Shown: piece after piece, positions 13,501-26,002 of the stretch
How positions within the stretch are numbered: the stretch's first letter is position 1
How the letters are laid out: every line of letters starts with the position of its first letter
From: Xiphophorus maculatus
Taxonomy: Eukaryota; Chordata; Actinopteri; Cyprinodontiformes; Poeciliidae
NCBI RefSeq assembly: GCF_002775205.1
Contig: NC_036445.1
Coordinates: 3,616,802-3,680,801 of the forward strand
Length of the DNA stretch: 64,000 nucleotides
Direction of reading: 5' to 3'
Notes under the pieces: generated by a model
Database searches by the model: none
Seen by the model: the letters and a program-made list of their open reading frames with translations, nothing else
Told to the model about the DNA's origin: nothing
Program-made: the position numbers and the translations under genes

Positions 13501-14087
13501 GTCCCTCAATGGGATCTTAAGTTTATTAAATCAATGACATTGTGAGAACATGAACATGTCTCAAATCCAAACTGAGAATCATGTGAATTAATCAGAATTT
13601 ATTGATAATTGGATTCTGAATGATGGAAAAGCGATTCAAGTTGTTAAAGCTACAATTATATAAAAAGGCAAATCATAAAACAAAAAAACTCTGACTCCAC
13701 CTGAATAACAGGTAAAGAAAGTTTGGTAGCATTGTGCAGCTAGTTGTTAGTTCTCAACTTTACTGATGTGTTTTTCTTTATACCTGGCAGATGTCGAATG
13801 GCCAAGCTGTTCAAGGGAGAGAAAAGAAAGAAGCTTTGGCAGGAGCTCCTGAAGCTACCAATGGTCCAAAGGAATTGATTTATGCCAGAATTGACTTTTC
13901 CTTTCTAAACCGGATTCCCACAAAACGGATAAAGAGTTCAGAAAACAAAAACACAGAATATGCAGAAATCAAGGCAAACAAGGCAAAAGGTCATCAAGTG
14001 GAGATGATAAACTGTGTCCAAGAAGAGAAAGAAGAGGCTGAGGAACCAGTGTATGCAAAAGTGGAGGATTTAGTTGAGGAGAGTTGA
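4525..14087 (+). CDS. Receptor A: Siglec/CD22-like inhibitory receptor with 10 Ig domains
   Basis: Predicted type I membrane receptor of about 1194 residues. Exons: 4525-4570 (signal peptide), 4920-5318 (V-set), 5527-5847 (domain 2), 6391-6693, 6814-7116, 8024-8329, 8508-8810, 10609-10884, 11059-11361, 11852-12127 (C2 domains), 12203-12481 (membrane-proximal), 12712-12826 (transmembrane), 12914-12971 (linker), 13791-14087 (tail). Each Ig exon is a multiple of three in phase 1. The V-set has the Siglec hallmark GLCAVIPC, the partner Cys in NCSMVIND, and SGSYQVRVV, whose Arg (5252-5254) aligns with the sialic-acid-binding Arg of Siglecs. The tail has LIYARI, TEYAEI and PVYAKV, which are ITIM/ITSM-like. 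Two domains look weakened: exon 10609 lacks the usual PQISGRT start and its F-G end lost the terminal Cys, and exon 11059 has INLT for INWT, losing the core Trp. Ligand binding and inhibitory signalling follow from family knowledge. Exon 10609 may be skipped in the transcript. Confidence 0.88.
6000..6230 (+). pseudogene. Decayed Ig (C2) exon in an intron of receptor A
   Basis: The block still reads SSIMKWFK, then ANVTANNSGL and EQYLNNTLRKTIKITM in shifting frames, which matches the C-to-G strands of the neighbouring C2 exons. Stops and frame changes exclude coding use. It lies between the domain 2 exon and the first C2 exon, showing that receptor A once had one more domain. Confidence 0.7.
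7287..7330 (+). pseudogene. 5' stub of an Ig exon cut off by a LINE fragment
   Basis: About 44 bases match the start of the C2 exons (RKPKISGRTKATEGG in translation). Homology then stops abruptly at the edge of an unrelated repeat. The rest of the exon is not found after the repeat, where intron sequence leading to the intact exon at 8024 begins. Confidence 0.7.
7331..7948 (+). mobile_element. LINE 3'-end fragment in an intron of receptor A
   Basis: The stretch has phrases typical of an abundant fish non-LTR element 3' end: AGCTCGGTCATCCGGGAGG at about 7659, GGTGAGGTGTTTCC, then AACCCTGGATAAGCAAAAG and a short ATGGATGG tail near 7940. It is 5'-truncated and worn. I recall this end as RTE-type but am not certain. 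It lies in the sense direction of the host gene and truncates an old Ig exon. Confidence 0.65.
8811..10608 (+). other. Long intron of receptor A
   Basis: This intron separates the C2 exons ending at 8810 and starting at 10609. Apart from the Tc1-like relic at about 9660-9910 I see no gene, Ig relic or notable repeat. Its length, against 100-900 bases for most neighbours, reflects that insertion. Confidence 0.6.
9660..9910 (+). mobile_element. Tc1-like DNA transposon relic, 5' part
   Basis: Sequence such as CACCTGATTAGTCAACAGAG, AGCTGTTCTGTTAAGGGCTC and AACAAGCAGCATCCTGAGGAC followed by ACACCAGACAAGTCAGG matches the region just before and at the transposase start of a widespread fish Tc1/mariner family. 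It is worn, and the bulk of the transposase is missing. A second relic of the same family lies at about 43790-44110. Confidence 0.65.
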
Positions 14088-14574
14088 AGATTGAGACCAG
14101 ATGTCCAAGACAGAATCACAGAATACCCCATAAAACTCAAGAATACAATATGGATGCCATGATTATAAAATACAGTAAGAGCTAAATATCAATGATAGTC
14201 ATGGTTTGTATCTCCTGAAACCAGTTGCACAAATCATGGTTCAGAACATCTATCTGTAAAGATGTTGATTTAGTGTTTGAATGCATAAAAGGCAGACCAA
14301 ATACTTATTAACATATGAACAAGAAAATCTCCCACATTTTCTGACTTCAAACAAGAGTGTGTAACGCTGATGTCTTGTAGATCTGTGTTGATGTTTTCAT
14401 AACCATCATGCCTTTAACTAGTTTTAATTATAAACGTAACTTATTTTTCATGAATTCTATTCTTTTAGTGTACAATATAAAATTTACATGTAAAACTTCA
14501 ATGTGATGTATTTACAACTCGCACATTGAGGCACTTGACACCTGGGTCCATTATGCAGGATGTCAGCACAGTGC

Positions 14575-14580
14575 AATAAA
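14575..14580 (+). promoter_or_regulatory. Poly(A) signal of receptor A
   Basis: AATAAA about 490 bases after the stop codon, in GTGCAATAAAACTC. It is the first canonical signal downstream. Confidence 0.6.
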
Positions 14581-17500
14581 ACTCAATGGACTTCTTTTTT
14601 TAATTTATTGGGTGAGATTAATTGTAAAGTTGTTTCTTTCACATATTCATTTATGTATAAGTTAGTATACGTGTAGTATATTTGTACAGATCTTTTAAAT
14701 ACATTTATAAACTGCTACATTTTAACTTTTATTAATGCTTGTTATGGCAAAGTGAATCAGGCAAACACATGCATCATTTACTGTATTTTTACAATCTGCA
14801 GCACCACTTATGACTTTGAAGATGCCATTCCAACCTGATCCCTCCATTTGGATGTTATACAATGTTATAAACTGCTTTCAACTAACGAGCTCCTAATGTA
14901 ACCAGTCAAAGAAACACTTTAGAATTTATATAATTAGAAATAATGTATTTTATGTAGTGTACTAAGAGAGATATTACATTTATTGAATGTGAAATTGAAC
15001 CTGTTACCCATTACCATGAAAGTTCAAAGGCAGGGAAAAACAAAAAACAAAGAACAGATAAATCTCTATGACTTGGGGATCATGTTCAGGAGGTATTCAA
15101 ATAGTATCTGAGGAAGCTTAAAGAACAACTTTTTAAATAAAATTATATTTATATTTTTTTTTGGTATACTCTCACTATGCCATTCACAAAATCGTTCACC
15201 CTTTTGATTTGTATTGCTGTACTTGATTCTTTTATATGATCCTGCAGGTCAAAACTATGACTAAAAAAATAACAAAAGTAATCTGACGTAGCTCAAATAT
15301 GGCATGTTTTGTTTATATATTTTTATTGTATTCATTTTAAGTAAATGCATAATAAATGTACTTGTTGGTACCAATACATCTGGAAAATGTCATTGTTGTT
15401 TTCTAATTTTTTAAGACTGACTCAATCTCACAACCATCATGATAATACATTCTCTGTCAAGGTCAATATGTGTGGGATTTTGTTACCTTGTAATTTTGCT
15501 CTATTTCAATAATAGTTAAAAGTATTAAACCAATCTCTTGTCTTAAAACACTTTTTTTAGTAAAGCAATGTTAGCATTATATTTTAGACACAGTTTTTAA
15601 TTTATTTTTTAGAATTGTTAATTAAACACCTGGAAAGTGGTTTGTAGTATTCATCTCTGTTGCCACCTGCTGTGGACTCTTGTCAGTTACAATAAGTAAG
15701 CAATATTTATTTATTATTTAACAGCATTTGTAACACCCAACAGGACAAGATGATAGAATACAGTAAAAAAAAAAAAAAAGACACATTTCTGATAGTTTCA
15801 ATAAGTACCATTAATCAGACGTTCAGAAAAATGAAAGCAGCCACCAAAGACGTATAGATTGTTTGTTAGGTGAAGATGAAATCAAACTCAACTCATACAT
15901 TTTTTCTGCATGGTAATTAATTACTGTTTCACAGTACAGCCCAGTTAAAAACATGAAATCAGACTAAACGTCTCTTGTTTAAAGGTCAGGTAGGAGTAGC
16001 AAAAGTATTTCTCTTACAGTTTGGATGTCTAGAAGTTGCACTATTTTTATTTGGAGAATTTGTCATTTTGGTTTATATTACATAATTTTTATTGTGATGA
16101 TTATTTGTCAGACCTATTAGGAGGTGCCAATAAGTTACACATTTCTATAGATTTTACATTTTAAATATGTATCCCACCAATTCAGTTATTTTTCTGTTCC
16201 ATTCTGAGTAGTTCTCTATTGCCATCTGCTGTTGAATTTAGTTAGCTGCAATACTTATAAAAATAAAGTGAAAATCACCTCAAACACACAGGTGTTTCTC
16301 AGTTTATAATGGATGTTGTGAATTAAAGTGTCAGAAGCACACAAAGCCATAACATCTTTGTCTATTTTTATTTTTTTTGGTAGCACATAGAGCACTAGTT
16401 TGCATCTGATATTCTTATAAGTGGTTAAAGAGGAATTAGTGCTGTGTTCAAGCATTCCATAAATAATATTTTTAAATAAGTCGGGGTATGCATGGTTTCT
16501 ATAATTTCTATAATCAACATGTCAAAAAGTATGACTTTGACTGGTCTACTGTCAACTTTAAGGATATAATTGTGTGGATTTACAATGGTTAAGAGAAATG
16601 TTTGATTCTAGAGGATAGTACTTGTCTTGCTTTACCCAATATAAAATTCTACATCTTCTCAAACAAGATGAATACTAGCAAATTTATGCTCAAACTGATG
16701 AGTGAGCAGAAATTGAAGGCAGAGTGCTTGTCTGGGAATGACATAACAATCAAATTGAGTCCTTTCTCGTTGCAAGATGGAAAATTCTTAGGACTTTAAA
16801 CTTGTGGTGCCGGAAACTGTCAGAAGAAGCATTAAACACCCAGCTGAGAAATGTCTCCTATTCTATTCATTCAATCATTAAATGGACATTCTGACCAACA
16901 GACAGCATAGTACTCTGACAGTGATTTTAAACAGAAACATTTCTCAGAAACTTTTACAAAGAAACATTTTCTTATTGTTATGATAAATCTTGGCAAAATC
17001 TTTCTTTCACACTTTTGATGTCTGAGTTTTTGGGTTTTCAAGCTGGAATCCATCCTCCGTTCAGTAATTCTGAGAACAATGAAAAAAACACAGCAAATAA
17101 GTAAAATTTTGCTTTCTGAAGTATTGTTTTTTGGTTGTTTTTTTTTTTTACAGTATTCTATCATCTTGTCCATCTTGAACATCGAGTGTCATTTAGAAAT
17201 CAGGGCTACACCCTATGTTTGTAAAAAAAAGGATTATTTTTAACAATGTGGTAACAAACTTCGTGAAATGCTGATGTTGCTCAAAAAGGAAATGAGTCAA
17301 AAAAGAGAAGGAAGGCAGAGAAACCTTAGTGAAGAATGTTTTGGGAAATTTTCAAAACAACAAAATATAGAAAACAATGATTCATGATACTTTCTGTAGA
17401 GTTAAGTTCTTTAAGTCCTCATACCTTTGGCAGACATTGGTCTGCAAGAAAAAGTATGAGTTAACTTGTTAAACTTGAATGAAAGCCTGGATTAAAATCA

Positions 17501-17779
17501 TCCTGAATTAGGATAATAAAAACTACTGCATTAGCACATAGTCTTAATAATACATTTAACTAATCTGTTGCAAAGATCAATCTTAATTTAGCTGACTGCC
17601 AGAAAGTGCCACTCCCGTTGGTGGGATGTCTCAATGGTATAGCTGAAGAAAAAAAGCCACATCCTGTATTGCTATATTTTGGCATCTCAAGACTGAACTT
17701 TCCACTGAATCCATTTCTGCATTTTAAATGTTCATGCTGCACTGAAGGAACAAGAGAGTAACCACTGAGGAATCAAACC
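14581..17779. other. Intergenic DNA between receptors A and B
   Basis: No gene seen. Two copies of a 22-24 base unit followed by A-runs (GGACAAGATGATAGAATAC at about 15743, its reverse complement at about 17148-17172) form an inverted pair 1.4 kb apart. Short echoes of TTGCCAYCTGCTGT occur near 15660 and 16219. A CACATCCTGT element (ETS-like) near 17660 may belong to the promoter of receptor B. The rest is unremarkable AT-rich sequence. Confidence 0.45.
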
Positions 17780-20700
17780 ATGTTTACTGTCTTCTGGACG
17801 ACATTGCTTTTCTTTTTGTGGGTTTCCACCACATATACAGGTATCAGGAGTATTTTCTTTTTTATTATGATGTAGTGCTTAAAGCAATTTTTATGTGACA
17901 ATATTTTACTTTGATATTAAATCAATTTGTTTTGCTGAAAAATGTAATCACAAGTTTTTAAAAAAACTTGTAAATCCTGAAACATTTACACAGTCTGTTT
18001 CTGTACTAATAAAAATGATTGGTTAGATGAAAGCATCCTCAGTTTGCAAAGGTTTTGTAGTAGATGTCACAGTTATAACAAAAACAAATATATAACTACT
18101 TTGGTCTTTTCCTTCACACTAACAGTTGAATCAGCCCTTGGAAGACCGTCCTGTTACAATGGATTCTGCATCACTCTCAATGAGGGAGTGATAACAGCCA
18201 AAGCTGGACTGTGTGTTGTGATACCATGTTCCTTCACCACTCCTGATGGATTTACACCAAAAAGTATTGTCTGGTTTAAATGTGAACCACAGAAAAGGAG
18301 ATGTAGTGACTCTGACATAATATTTCACATAAATCGTTACAAGGTTACATCAGAATTTCTAGGACGGGTTTTACTGTTGGATCCTGATGTGAGTCAGGGG
18401 AACTGCAGCATCATGATCAATGACCTCACAACATCTGATTCTGGATCATATCAGCTCAGAGTTAATGGTTTTTACCATGGAACGGCAGATGGAGTTACGT
18501 TCTCTTCAAGAACAATTCTCTCTGTCAAAGGTATGAAAGGCAATAATAAGAACATCTATGGTTCTTCAATTCAGTGATTTGTGTAAATATACAACATGTT
18601 TCAAGTCTTTTTTTATTACAGCGTCTAAAAAAACTCAGTGTTTGTTGACCTCTGTTGGCAGATTGTAGGAACTGCATTATCACCTAAACAAATCCACTCC
18701 TATTGATCAATGAAAATATCTTTATAGCTAAGCTAAAATTAGCTTATTCCATTTAAATGTAAAATAAATAATAATATCTCCACTTGTTTTTATTTATCAA
18801 CCATGTTTTCATCAGATCTAAACCAGAGGCCCTCACTGATGATTCCTCCACTGACTGAGGGACAGCAGGCCACTCTGACCTGCACTGCTCCTGGTCTCTG
18901 CTCTCCGTCTCCTCCTATCATCACCTGGATGTGGAGAGGAAAAGGAGAAATGGAAGCTAATATTACAGGAAACACAACTGCTTCTTTCAAAACTGAGAAT
19001 CTGACTGCTGTCACACAGAGACACAGTTCGATTCTGACTTTTAACTCTTCGGCTAAGCATCATGATACTAATCTAACCTGTAAGGTCAGCTACACAAGTG
19101 ACATAACCACAGAGGAGACTGTGACCCTGAAAGTAAACTGTGAGTATATTATTTGAAAGGTTGTTGGTTTTGTGATTTGCCTCATCAGTTAAATTTAGGG
19201 AATCTCTGTAAGCTACAGGATGCTTAAAATCACTGTGGATACAAATGTGAATTAAGGTGACAGTAAATACTGAACCTGCAGTGTCTAATGTTTACCAGAA
19301 GTTTGTTCTTACAAACTCAGGAAACCAATATTTACCCAGTTTGTATGAAAGTGTCTTTTGGAAACCAAGTAAACCCTAACTTAACCCCAAATAATTTTTT
19401 GTAAGATGTTCAAATGGCATAATTGTCTATGTCAAACACTGCAAGTGATATCCTGAATATTTTTTATAAATTACAAAGCATTTTTGTTTGTTCACATACG
19501 AACATAAGCTTTAAATGTATGGTTTTCTAGTTTCTAGAAAAGACCTCACAGTGTTTACCATTTGTTCACAACTGGTTTATTTTTCTGAATACTAACCACC
19601 TGTGAGCCAAAGTTACCTCCAAAAACCATTATCCACTATCCATTATCCATTATGGAGTATGATCTTATTTTAAAAAATACACTGTTTAAAATGCAATGTT
19701 GGTCCCATAGATAAAAGACAACCTCAGATCACTGGAAAGACTACTGTGAAGGAGGGAGATGATCTGAACCTGACCTGCAATGTTGAAAGTTTTCCTCAAT
19801 CAGTTGTTGTGTGGACTAAACATTCAGGAAGTGGGATTTACTTTCAAAATAACACTGCATCGGCAACATTTGTCATCTTGAATGTGACAGCTGAGGATTC
19901 TGGGCGATATGTGTGCACAGCAACTCACCTAAATGAAACAGTGTCTGTATATGCTGATGTAAAAGTGACTTGTAAGTAAACTTCAGTATGGAGCTCAGAG
20001 TCTAAGTCATAATTTATCTTACACTCATAACTTATACATTTTTTCAGGGTTTTCAAAAATACTGAAAAGTTCTGGATGTGTGCTTCAGTCAGCGCTCCTG
20101 ACCTGTGTGTGTATCACTGAGGGGTTTCCTCTACCCACTATAACATGGCCTATGCTGAAAGACCACACAGAGTACTCGGTCATTACGACCGTGTCAAACC
20201 ACACTGTTAACAACACTGTCACCATATCCCTGAAAAGTCTCCATTATGTCAGTGTTGAATGTTACAGCAGCCATGAAAATGAAGAAGCCAAAGAAAACCT
20301 CACAGTCCAAGAAGACTTCACAGAAAAAGAAGGTACCTCTTCACAGCTTCCTGTCACATCTGCTTTGACATTCTTTACTGCCTCATTTCAATCATTGTGG
20401 CCAGATGACAAAGCCAGTGCAGTTATGATTTGATCTGTAATAACTTGGCTTAAAGCTGTTTTCTCTCTCTTTTTCCCCCCTCACAGCCATTCAGACCAAA
20501 ACTACTTTAGAAAAGGTTTTCAGCCTGGAAGTCATTGTTGCCTTTCTGATTGGAGTTCTGCTTTCAGCTATCATTTGTTGTTTGGCTGTAAAATGCAACA
20601 GGTATGTTTGTTCTAGTTTTTAATTAACGTCTGTGAATATTTTCGCATATAAGAGTAAAGATAAATTTGTTGTTACTTTTCCAAAAGAAAAATAATCAAC

Positions 20701-22576
20701 TGCCTTAAAAAAAAATTCTATTTCAATATTTCCTAGAGTAACTGAAATGAAAGTAGAAGGAGATAGAAAGATGGCAGTATTTTTAACAGTTAGTGGCAGC
20801 AGCTTCTCTTCTTTACAATAAGACGTGCTTTTACGAAGATATAGTTTGGCCCGTTCTTGCTGAGTGAATTGCTCAAACTGTCTCTGGTTTGAAAGGTTGC
20901 ATTTTTAACTACACTCTCTGATCCTTTATAAATATTCTGCAGGATTAAGATCAGAACAGTTTTTTTCTCAGCCGTAATGCTTTTTGCTGCATATTTTGGG
21001 ACATTGTCAAGTTGGAGAGCCTATATACCCCTATGTGGGTGAATTTGTCAGAGAGACATTCTCTGGTTTGCCTTCTCTGGTTTATGTTCACTGTGATTCA
21101 GCAATAACAAACTACCATATGCCATTATTGTTCCTTCCACTTTAAATACATTAAATGGCTGATGGAAAGCTAAAAATTATTTAGTAAAAACACTTGATTA
21201 AAACAAAACAAAAAAATAGAGACTGTCCATTTGATTTTCTTTTCTTTGTAGAATAAGCAACAAGCTACTTTTAAGTTTTTTATTTTAGCTTATCACATAC
21301 TAGAGGAGTGCAGATATACATTAGACAGTTGCTTTTACTGAATCCCTTTTCGGGAGAAATAAAGCATTCTTTAAGTAAAATGTAAACATGCCAGCATATT
21401 GATCTTCATCTGAATCACTTAATCTGTTGATGTAAAAATGTTTTTTTCCACAGGAAGACACTGAAGAAGTCTGAGAATGAAGATGGAACTCTGGAGATGA
21501 TCTCTCTAGATGATCCACTGGTACCTATATTTGTTCTGCTAGAAGTAAAACATCTAATGATCAGTTCAAAATAATCAGAAAACAAATTCAGGATATTCAT
21601 GCACAAATAATACTACAATTCATCAGCGCTTAAACTGTTTTTCTTAATATCAATTGCATTGACCTCTTTAAAAATATAAATGTGTGAATATTTGAACAGG
21701 ATTTAAATCAAGATGTACACTACCATTGTTCAAAAAAGAACACACCATTATTAATGAATGATGGTACAGTTTGGAAAAGCAGTTTAATATGTATATTTAA
21801 CAGGGTTGACATCATATCTACAACAAAAGTAAAATTATGGCTGAAAAATAAAAAAATCTCTAAACACTTTTGCAGCTCTTGTAGTGTATGAGAATTAATT
21901 TGTTGAAAGTTTGGTGAAAAGATCAATAGGAACACTTATCTTTTCACCTCTTCATAAATCACTTATTGTGATTTATGCAGCTGCATGTCAGCATCTCAAT
22001 AAGTTCTAAAGCTGTTGAGTAAAGATTCATCAGTGAGAGCTATTCAGCTTTTCAGACTGGTCATAAATGAGTCACTGATACTAGAACAACCTGTATTATT
22101 AGGTGTCTGAAGAAAAAAAAACTTTGTGTGGATTCTCTGTGCTGTGTGTTATTTTATATCTAGTTTCTCCCTGTACCTGACAGATCGACGACGGTCAGGA
22201 TGTTCAAAATGACAAATCCCTTGTGCAAGAGGAAACTGAGAACATACCTATGGCAGGAGAGAAGTCGACTTCAGAAATTAACAAAGATCCAAAAGATGTG
22301 CAGTATGCCAGCATTGATTTCTCAATCATGAAGAGAAGGAGTGCAAAAGGGGCAGCAAAGGAACGAGCGAGCACTTTGACTGAGTATGCAGAGATTAAAA
22401 CTGGACCAAAAGAGCAAACAAAAGACGACAGTAAAGAGGGAAGTGAGACACTGGAGGACGAAGAGGAGGATTTGATAACAAAACATGATGAGGAGACGGA
22501 ACATTGTGTCTCAGAGGAGCAGATTGAAGTGGAGGCAGTTTACTCCACCGTCAAAGATGTTTTAGATGAGATCTGA
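17780..22576 (+). CDS. Receptor B: Siglec-like inhibitory receptor with 4 Ig domains
   Basis: Predicted type I receptor of about 636 residues. Exons: 17780-17840 (signal peptide [15 protein letters not shown]), 18126-18530 (V-set), 18816-19139 (domain 2), 19711-19971 (single C2), 20048-20332 (membrane-proximal), 20487-20601 (transmembrane), 21454-21520 (linker), 22184-22576 (tail). The V-set carries [11 protein letters not shown], the E-strand Cys in GNCSIMIND, and [10 protein letters not shown] with the Arg codon at 18458-18460 where Siglecs bind sialic acid. The domain 2 exon is nearly the same as that of receptor A, although the V-sets differ much more. The tail has VQYASI (a good ITIM), TEYAEI (ITSM-like) and AVYSTV, in acidic surroundings. 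It is the compact sister of receptor A. Confidence 0.9.
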
Positions 22577-22730
22577 GAACTGAGCTTCATTAGCTAGATA
22601 TATAGGTTATTTGTATTCTGTGCACACTCTGACAATGGCATTACAGCATTTTATGCTGTTTTCCATTGTTAAAAAAGATCATGCATCCATCCATTGCATG
22701 CATCCACTTGTCCTTGATCATCTTGAACAG

Positions 22731-22736
22731 AATAAA
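22731..22736 (+). promoter_or_regulatory. Candidate poly(A) signal of receptor B
   Basis: AATAAA in CAGAATAAAACTT, about 155 bases after the stop. A second AATAAA lies near 23133 and could serve a longer 3' UTR. Confidence 0.5.
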
Positions 22737-24544
22737 ACTTGTTTTACGCATTTTGGGAAGACTTGTAAAGAGAGCCTTGACACGGAGTGTACAGTCAGAA
22801 TAGGGAAACAACAAAGAATGCCCAGACACTTCATTTTGACTAAGCAGAAAGAAGAATGTTGAAGAAACTAACCTTGCAAATTCAGTTAGCACCATCAGAT
22901 AGTTATAGTACTCTCTAATCCCACAGAACCCTTTCAACAGTGGATTAACATGTGTAAAACACATGACAAATCATGTATGTCCAATATGCTTACAACACTG
23001 GACATAAGACTGCTGAGGCTATGAATAATGTGGGGAAGCCCTGGCTTGAGCCTATTCATTTTTTGATTAATTATTGGTTTGTAAAATTGTGTTTTATTTT
23101 GGTTCCTTTTTTGTAATGTTGTAAATTTACCAAAATAAAGTTTATCTGAATGAATAAATGAATCTGAATTCATGAATATAGGTGTGAGAACACTTATTAA
23201 TCTCATGTTTTTAAAGAACATAAAGTATAGATATTCATACTATTTTAAACATCGGATCTTTAGAATCAGTTGACATGCTACTTGTCACCCTCTTTTGGTA
23301 GCTTTCAGAAACTGCAACATATGCTCACAAAATCCAAGTTTACTCACGCTTCCTCACATTTTAAAATCTGTCAAAATAGGTGTTTGTTTCAGCCATAAGA
23401 AACAATCATTTAATATTTAATCCATTGGTTTCAATCAGAAACCCACACTGACGATTACTCAATTGATTTGCCACACTGACCTTTGAGTTCGGGGAGATTG
23501 TTTAGCATAAGATGGATGTGGAGAGGGAGGCCATTTTGTCAAACATTACAGGAAAATGTACTACTTTACAAACTGAAAATCTGACAGTTTCTACAGAGAT
23601 ACAGCTCAACAACACTGACGTTTAACCTATTAAGTTAAAACAACAACATTAATATCGCTTGTAAAGTTAGATTCACTTATAGCATACCCACAGAGGAGAC
23701 TGAATCTGTATATAAACTCAGCTTCAAAAGCTAGGTGGTTTTTACGAAACACCTAACATCTTCTTCTACCTTCTAAAAAAAGCTAAAATGAAATACAAGA
23801 GAAGCTAAAATTACCAGTGATACCAGAGTGAAGGTACCTGGAGCTCTTAATTTAAACTTCAGTGTAGAAAGTTTTCCACCGTCTCTTAAAGTATGGGCTA
23901 AATATAAGAAAGAACATAAGATACAAAATTACATTCTACCACTTCTGCAGGAAAACAGAGGAACTTCATCTCTAATGCAATTTGTAGTTGTTTAGGCTGT
24001 AAAATGTGCACCATAAGACATTATAATGTTCTATAATATTCATTACCAATAAATAACATGCATACTAACATGTTGATTACAGAAATCAGCATGTTAGTAG
24101 TATGTGATTGAAATATGATTTTTACCTATGGTAACAAGAGGCTTGTGTATTAAAATTAAATTTAATTACACAGTTTTAAAAAAATTCCCCCTTTTGTCTC
24201 AAAATTAATGTTCTACACATCAGTTTATTTTTACATTTTATCAGTTTTACAAAATTATGACTGCTGTAGGTTGCACTATAGAAAATGAAACAAACTTGAA
24301 CTTGTTTTTATGTGGCGACTGAGTCCAAAACAATCATTTCCTGTAGATAACAGGAAATGATCTCTTTTTACCAAGTAAAAAATAAGCTCCCTGTTTAACA
24401 GAAAGTGCATTAATTACAAATGGAAAGAGACAAGAATACAAGAATCATCATGAATAATGTATGTGAGAATGTGACTATTCTTATTTATTAGTTGTTGTTT
24501 TGTTTATTTTATCAGTTATTTGTTATTTCTTACATTGTGTGTGA

Positions 24545-24668
24545 ATTGTGAGACAGTTATTTTTTTTGTTTTTAAGCATATGCACTGACTGATGGCACTT
24601 TTTAAATTTTGTTGTTCTTGTGACAATGACAATAAAGATTTTATCTTATCTTATCTTATCTATCTTAT
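24545..24668 (+). mobile_element. LINE 3' end with TTATC tail
   Basis: GCACTGACTGATGGCACTTT, then TTGTGACAATGACAATAAAG and a TTATC repeat tail is the typical 3' terminus of a fish L2-like LINE. Only the last 120 or so bases are present. It lies inside the decayed receptor gene. Confidence 0.65.
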
Positions 24669-25394
24669 GTAGGATATATTAAAACGGAAGGCTGTGGGCT
24701 TTTGGTTCATGCACCAGAGTTTGTAGGATACTGGCTCAACCCCAAATTATGCAGAAACTATTCTTATCTGAAAGGTTGCTAAGAATGATCTTTTTTTTTT
24801 GTCATACGTGATGTGATATTTCTAATTCTTTTATAAATGGTGATTCTTTATTTTTTTTTCTTTGCATGCGCAAGGATTGAACGTTTAATGTGGGCAAAAT
24901 GGCGAATATGTTTAGGGCTGTGCTTCTAGAAAAATGTCTTAAAGTTTTATTTAGTATTCACACAGAACTGACGTATTGAAATGGTGCCTCTTCTGAGAAC
25001 AGACAGACTTATGTTACAAAGAACCTTTTCGCATTCAAACTTAAGCAGAAAATCTAAAGGGTTTGAAAGAAAAAAAAAAGTCTTGTTATTCTAAATATTT
25101 TTTTCTTAAGAATACAGAATAGATTCCTTCTTTTTTAATTGTGTTGATAACTTTGGATGGATATCCAGGGACAATGGAATAAAATCTTTGCTACAGTCCA
25201 GAAGTCAAACATCCAGGGTTACTTGAAACTACTTGCATATTGAAATCCCCAGAAATATTCAATTCCATTTTAACAGGGGCTATGCAAAGGGAAACATTTG
25301 GAATTTATGCATCAAGTCAAGAGTGATGGCACATCCACAACATATGAAACATATGCTGGTTCTTCCATTTAAGTGTGCACAATGTTTTCGTAAT

Positions 25395-25615
25395 CTATGC
25401 TAGGGTTTCTCAACCCTGGTCATCAGGTCCCGCTGTCCTATGTGTTTAAGTGCTTCGTTCCTGCCACAAACCTCAAAGAATAGATCATTATTAACACACT
25501 TCTGCAGTATATTATGGCATGCTGACAAGGCAAAAGCAATCACTTGGATCCGGTTTACTGGAGCAGAGACAGATCTAAAACATGAAGTCCTGTGAGCCCT
25601 GAGGCCCAACACTCA
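25395..25615. mobile_element. Worn palindromic MITE
   Basis: The ends (GGGTTTCTCAACCCTGGTC at about 25402; the opposite end near 25575-25610 with GGAGCAGAGACAGATCTAAAAC) and the middle (ACACACTTCTGCAGTATATTATGGCATGCTGA, shown here with gaps in homology) resemble a common fish MITE whose two halves mirror each other. It is diverged, and target-site duplications are not clear. Confidence 0.45.
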
Positions 25616-26002
25616 TCTGTGCAACTCTTTGTAAAGGCCGCCAAAAAATTTTGCATTTTATTTTCATGATCCTTGTTTTGCTCTTTTTCTCTTTGTCCTT
25701 AAAATAAACTCATTCAAAATAATCTGTGTTGTCATCTAGCGACAAAAGAAGACTTCAAATCATTTGAAATCCAACTGGGATAGCAGTAGATGTCTGATTG
25801 GTAGAGTCTGATTGACGGAGTTAAAAATGTGCCCCCTCATCATGAAGACCGAATATTATCCCAGTGGAAATGTTTCTTAGTAAAATGCTGGATAAGCCAA
25901 TGTAACCTCGATAATCATGATCGGGTACTAGCTCAGTTCAAATCAGTTCTGCGTTGTGTGAATAAGGGGCAGGAGACAGGATGAGATGAAATGATGTTTA
26001 CC

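Noticed and set aside
19250-19340. Possible Ig exon relic in receptor B (CTGAACCTGCAGTGTC resembles the B-strand box)
   Set aside because: Similarity is limited to about 25 bases with no supporting C, E or F strand sequence nearby.
24000-25400. Searched for CRISPR arrays, replication origins, operons and prokaryotic promoters here and across the window
   Set aside because: The DNA is vertebrate; the tandem repeats are microsatellites and minisatellites without spacer structure.
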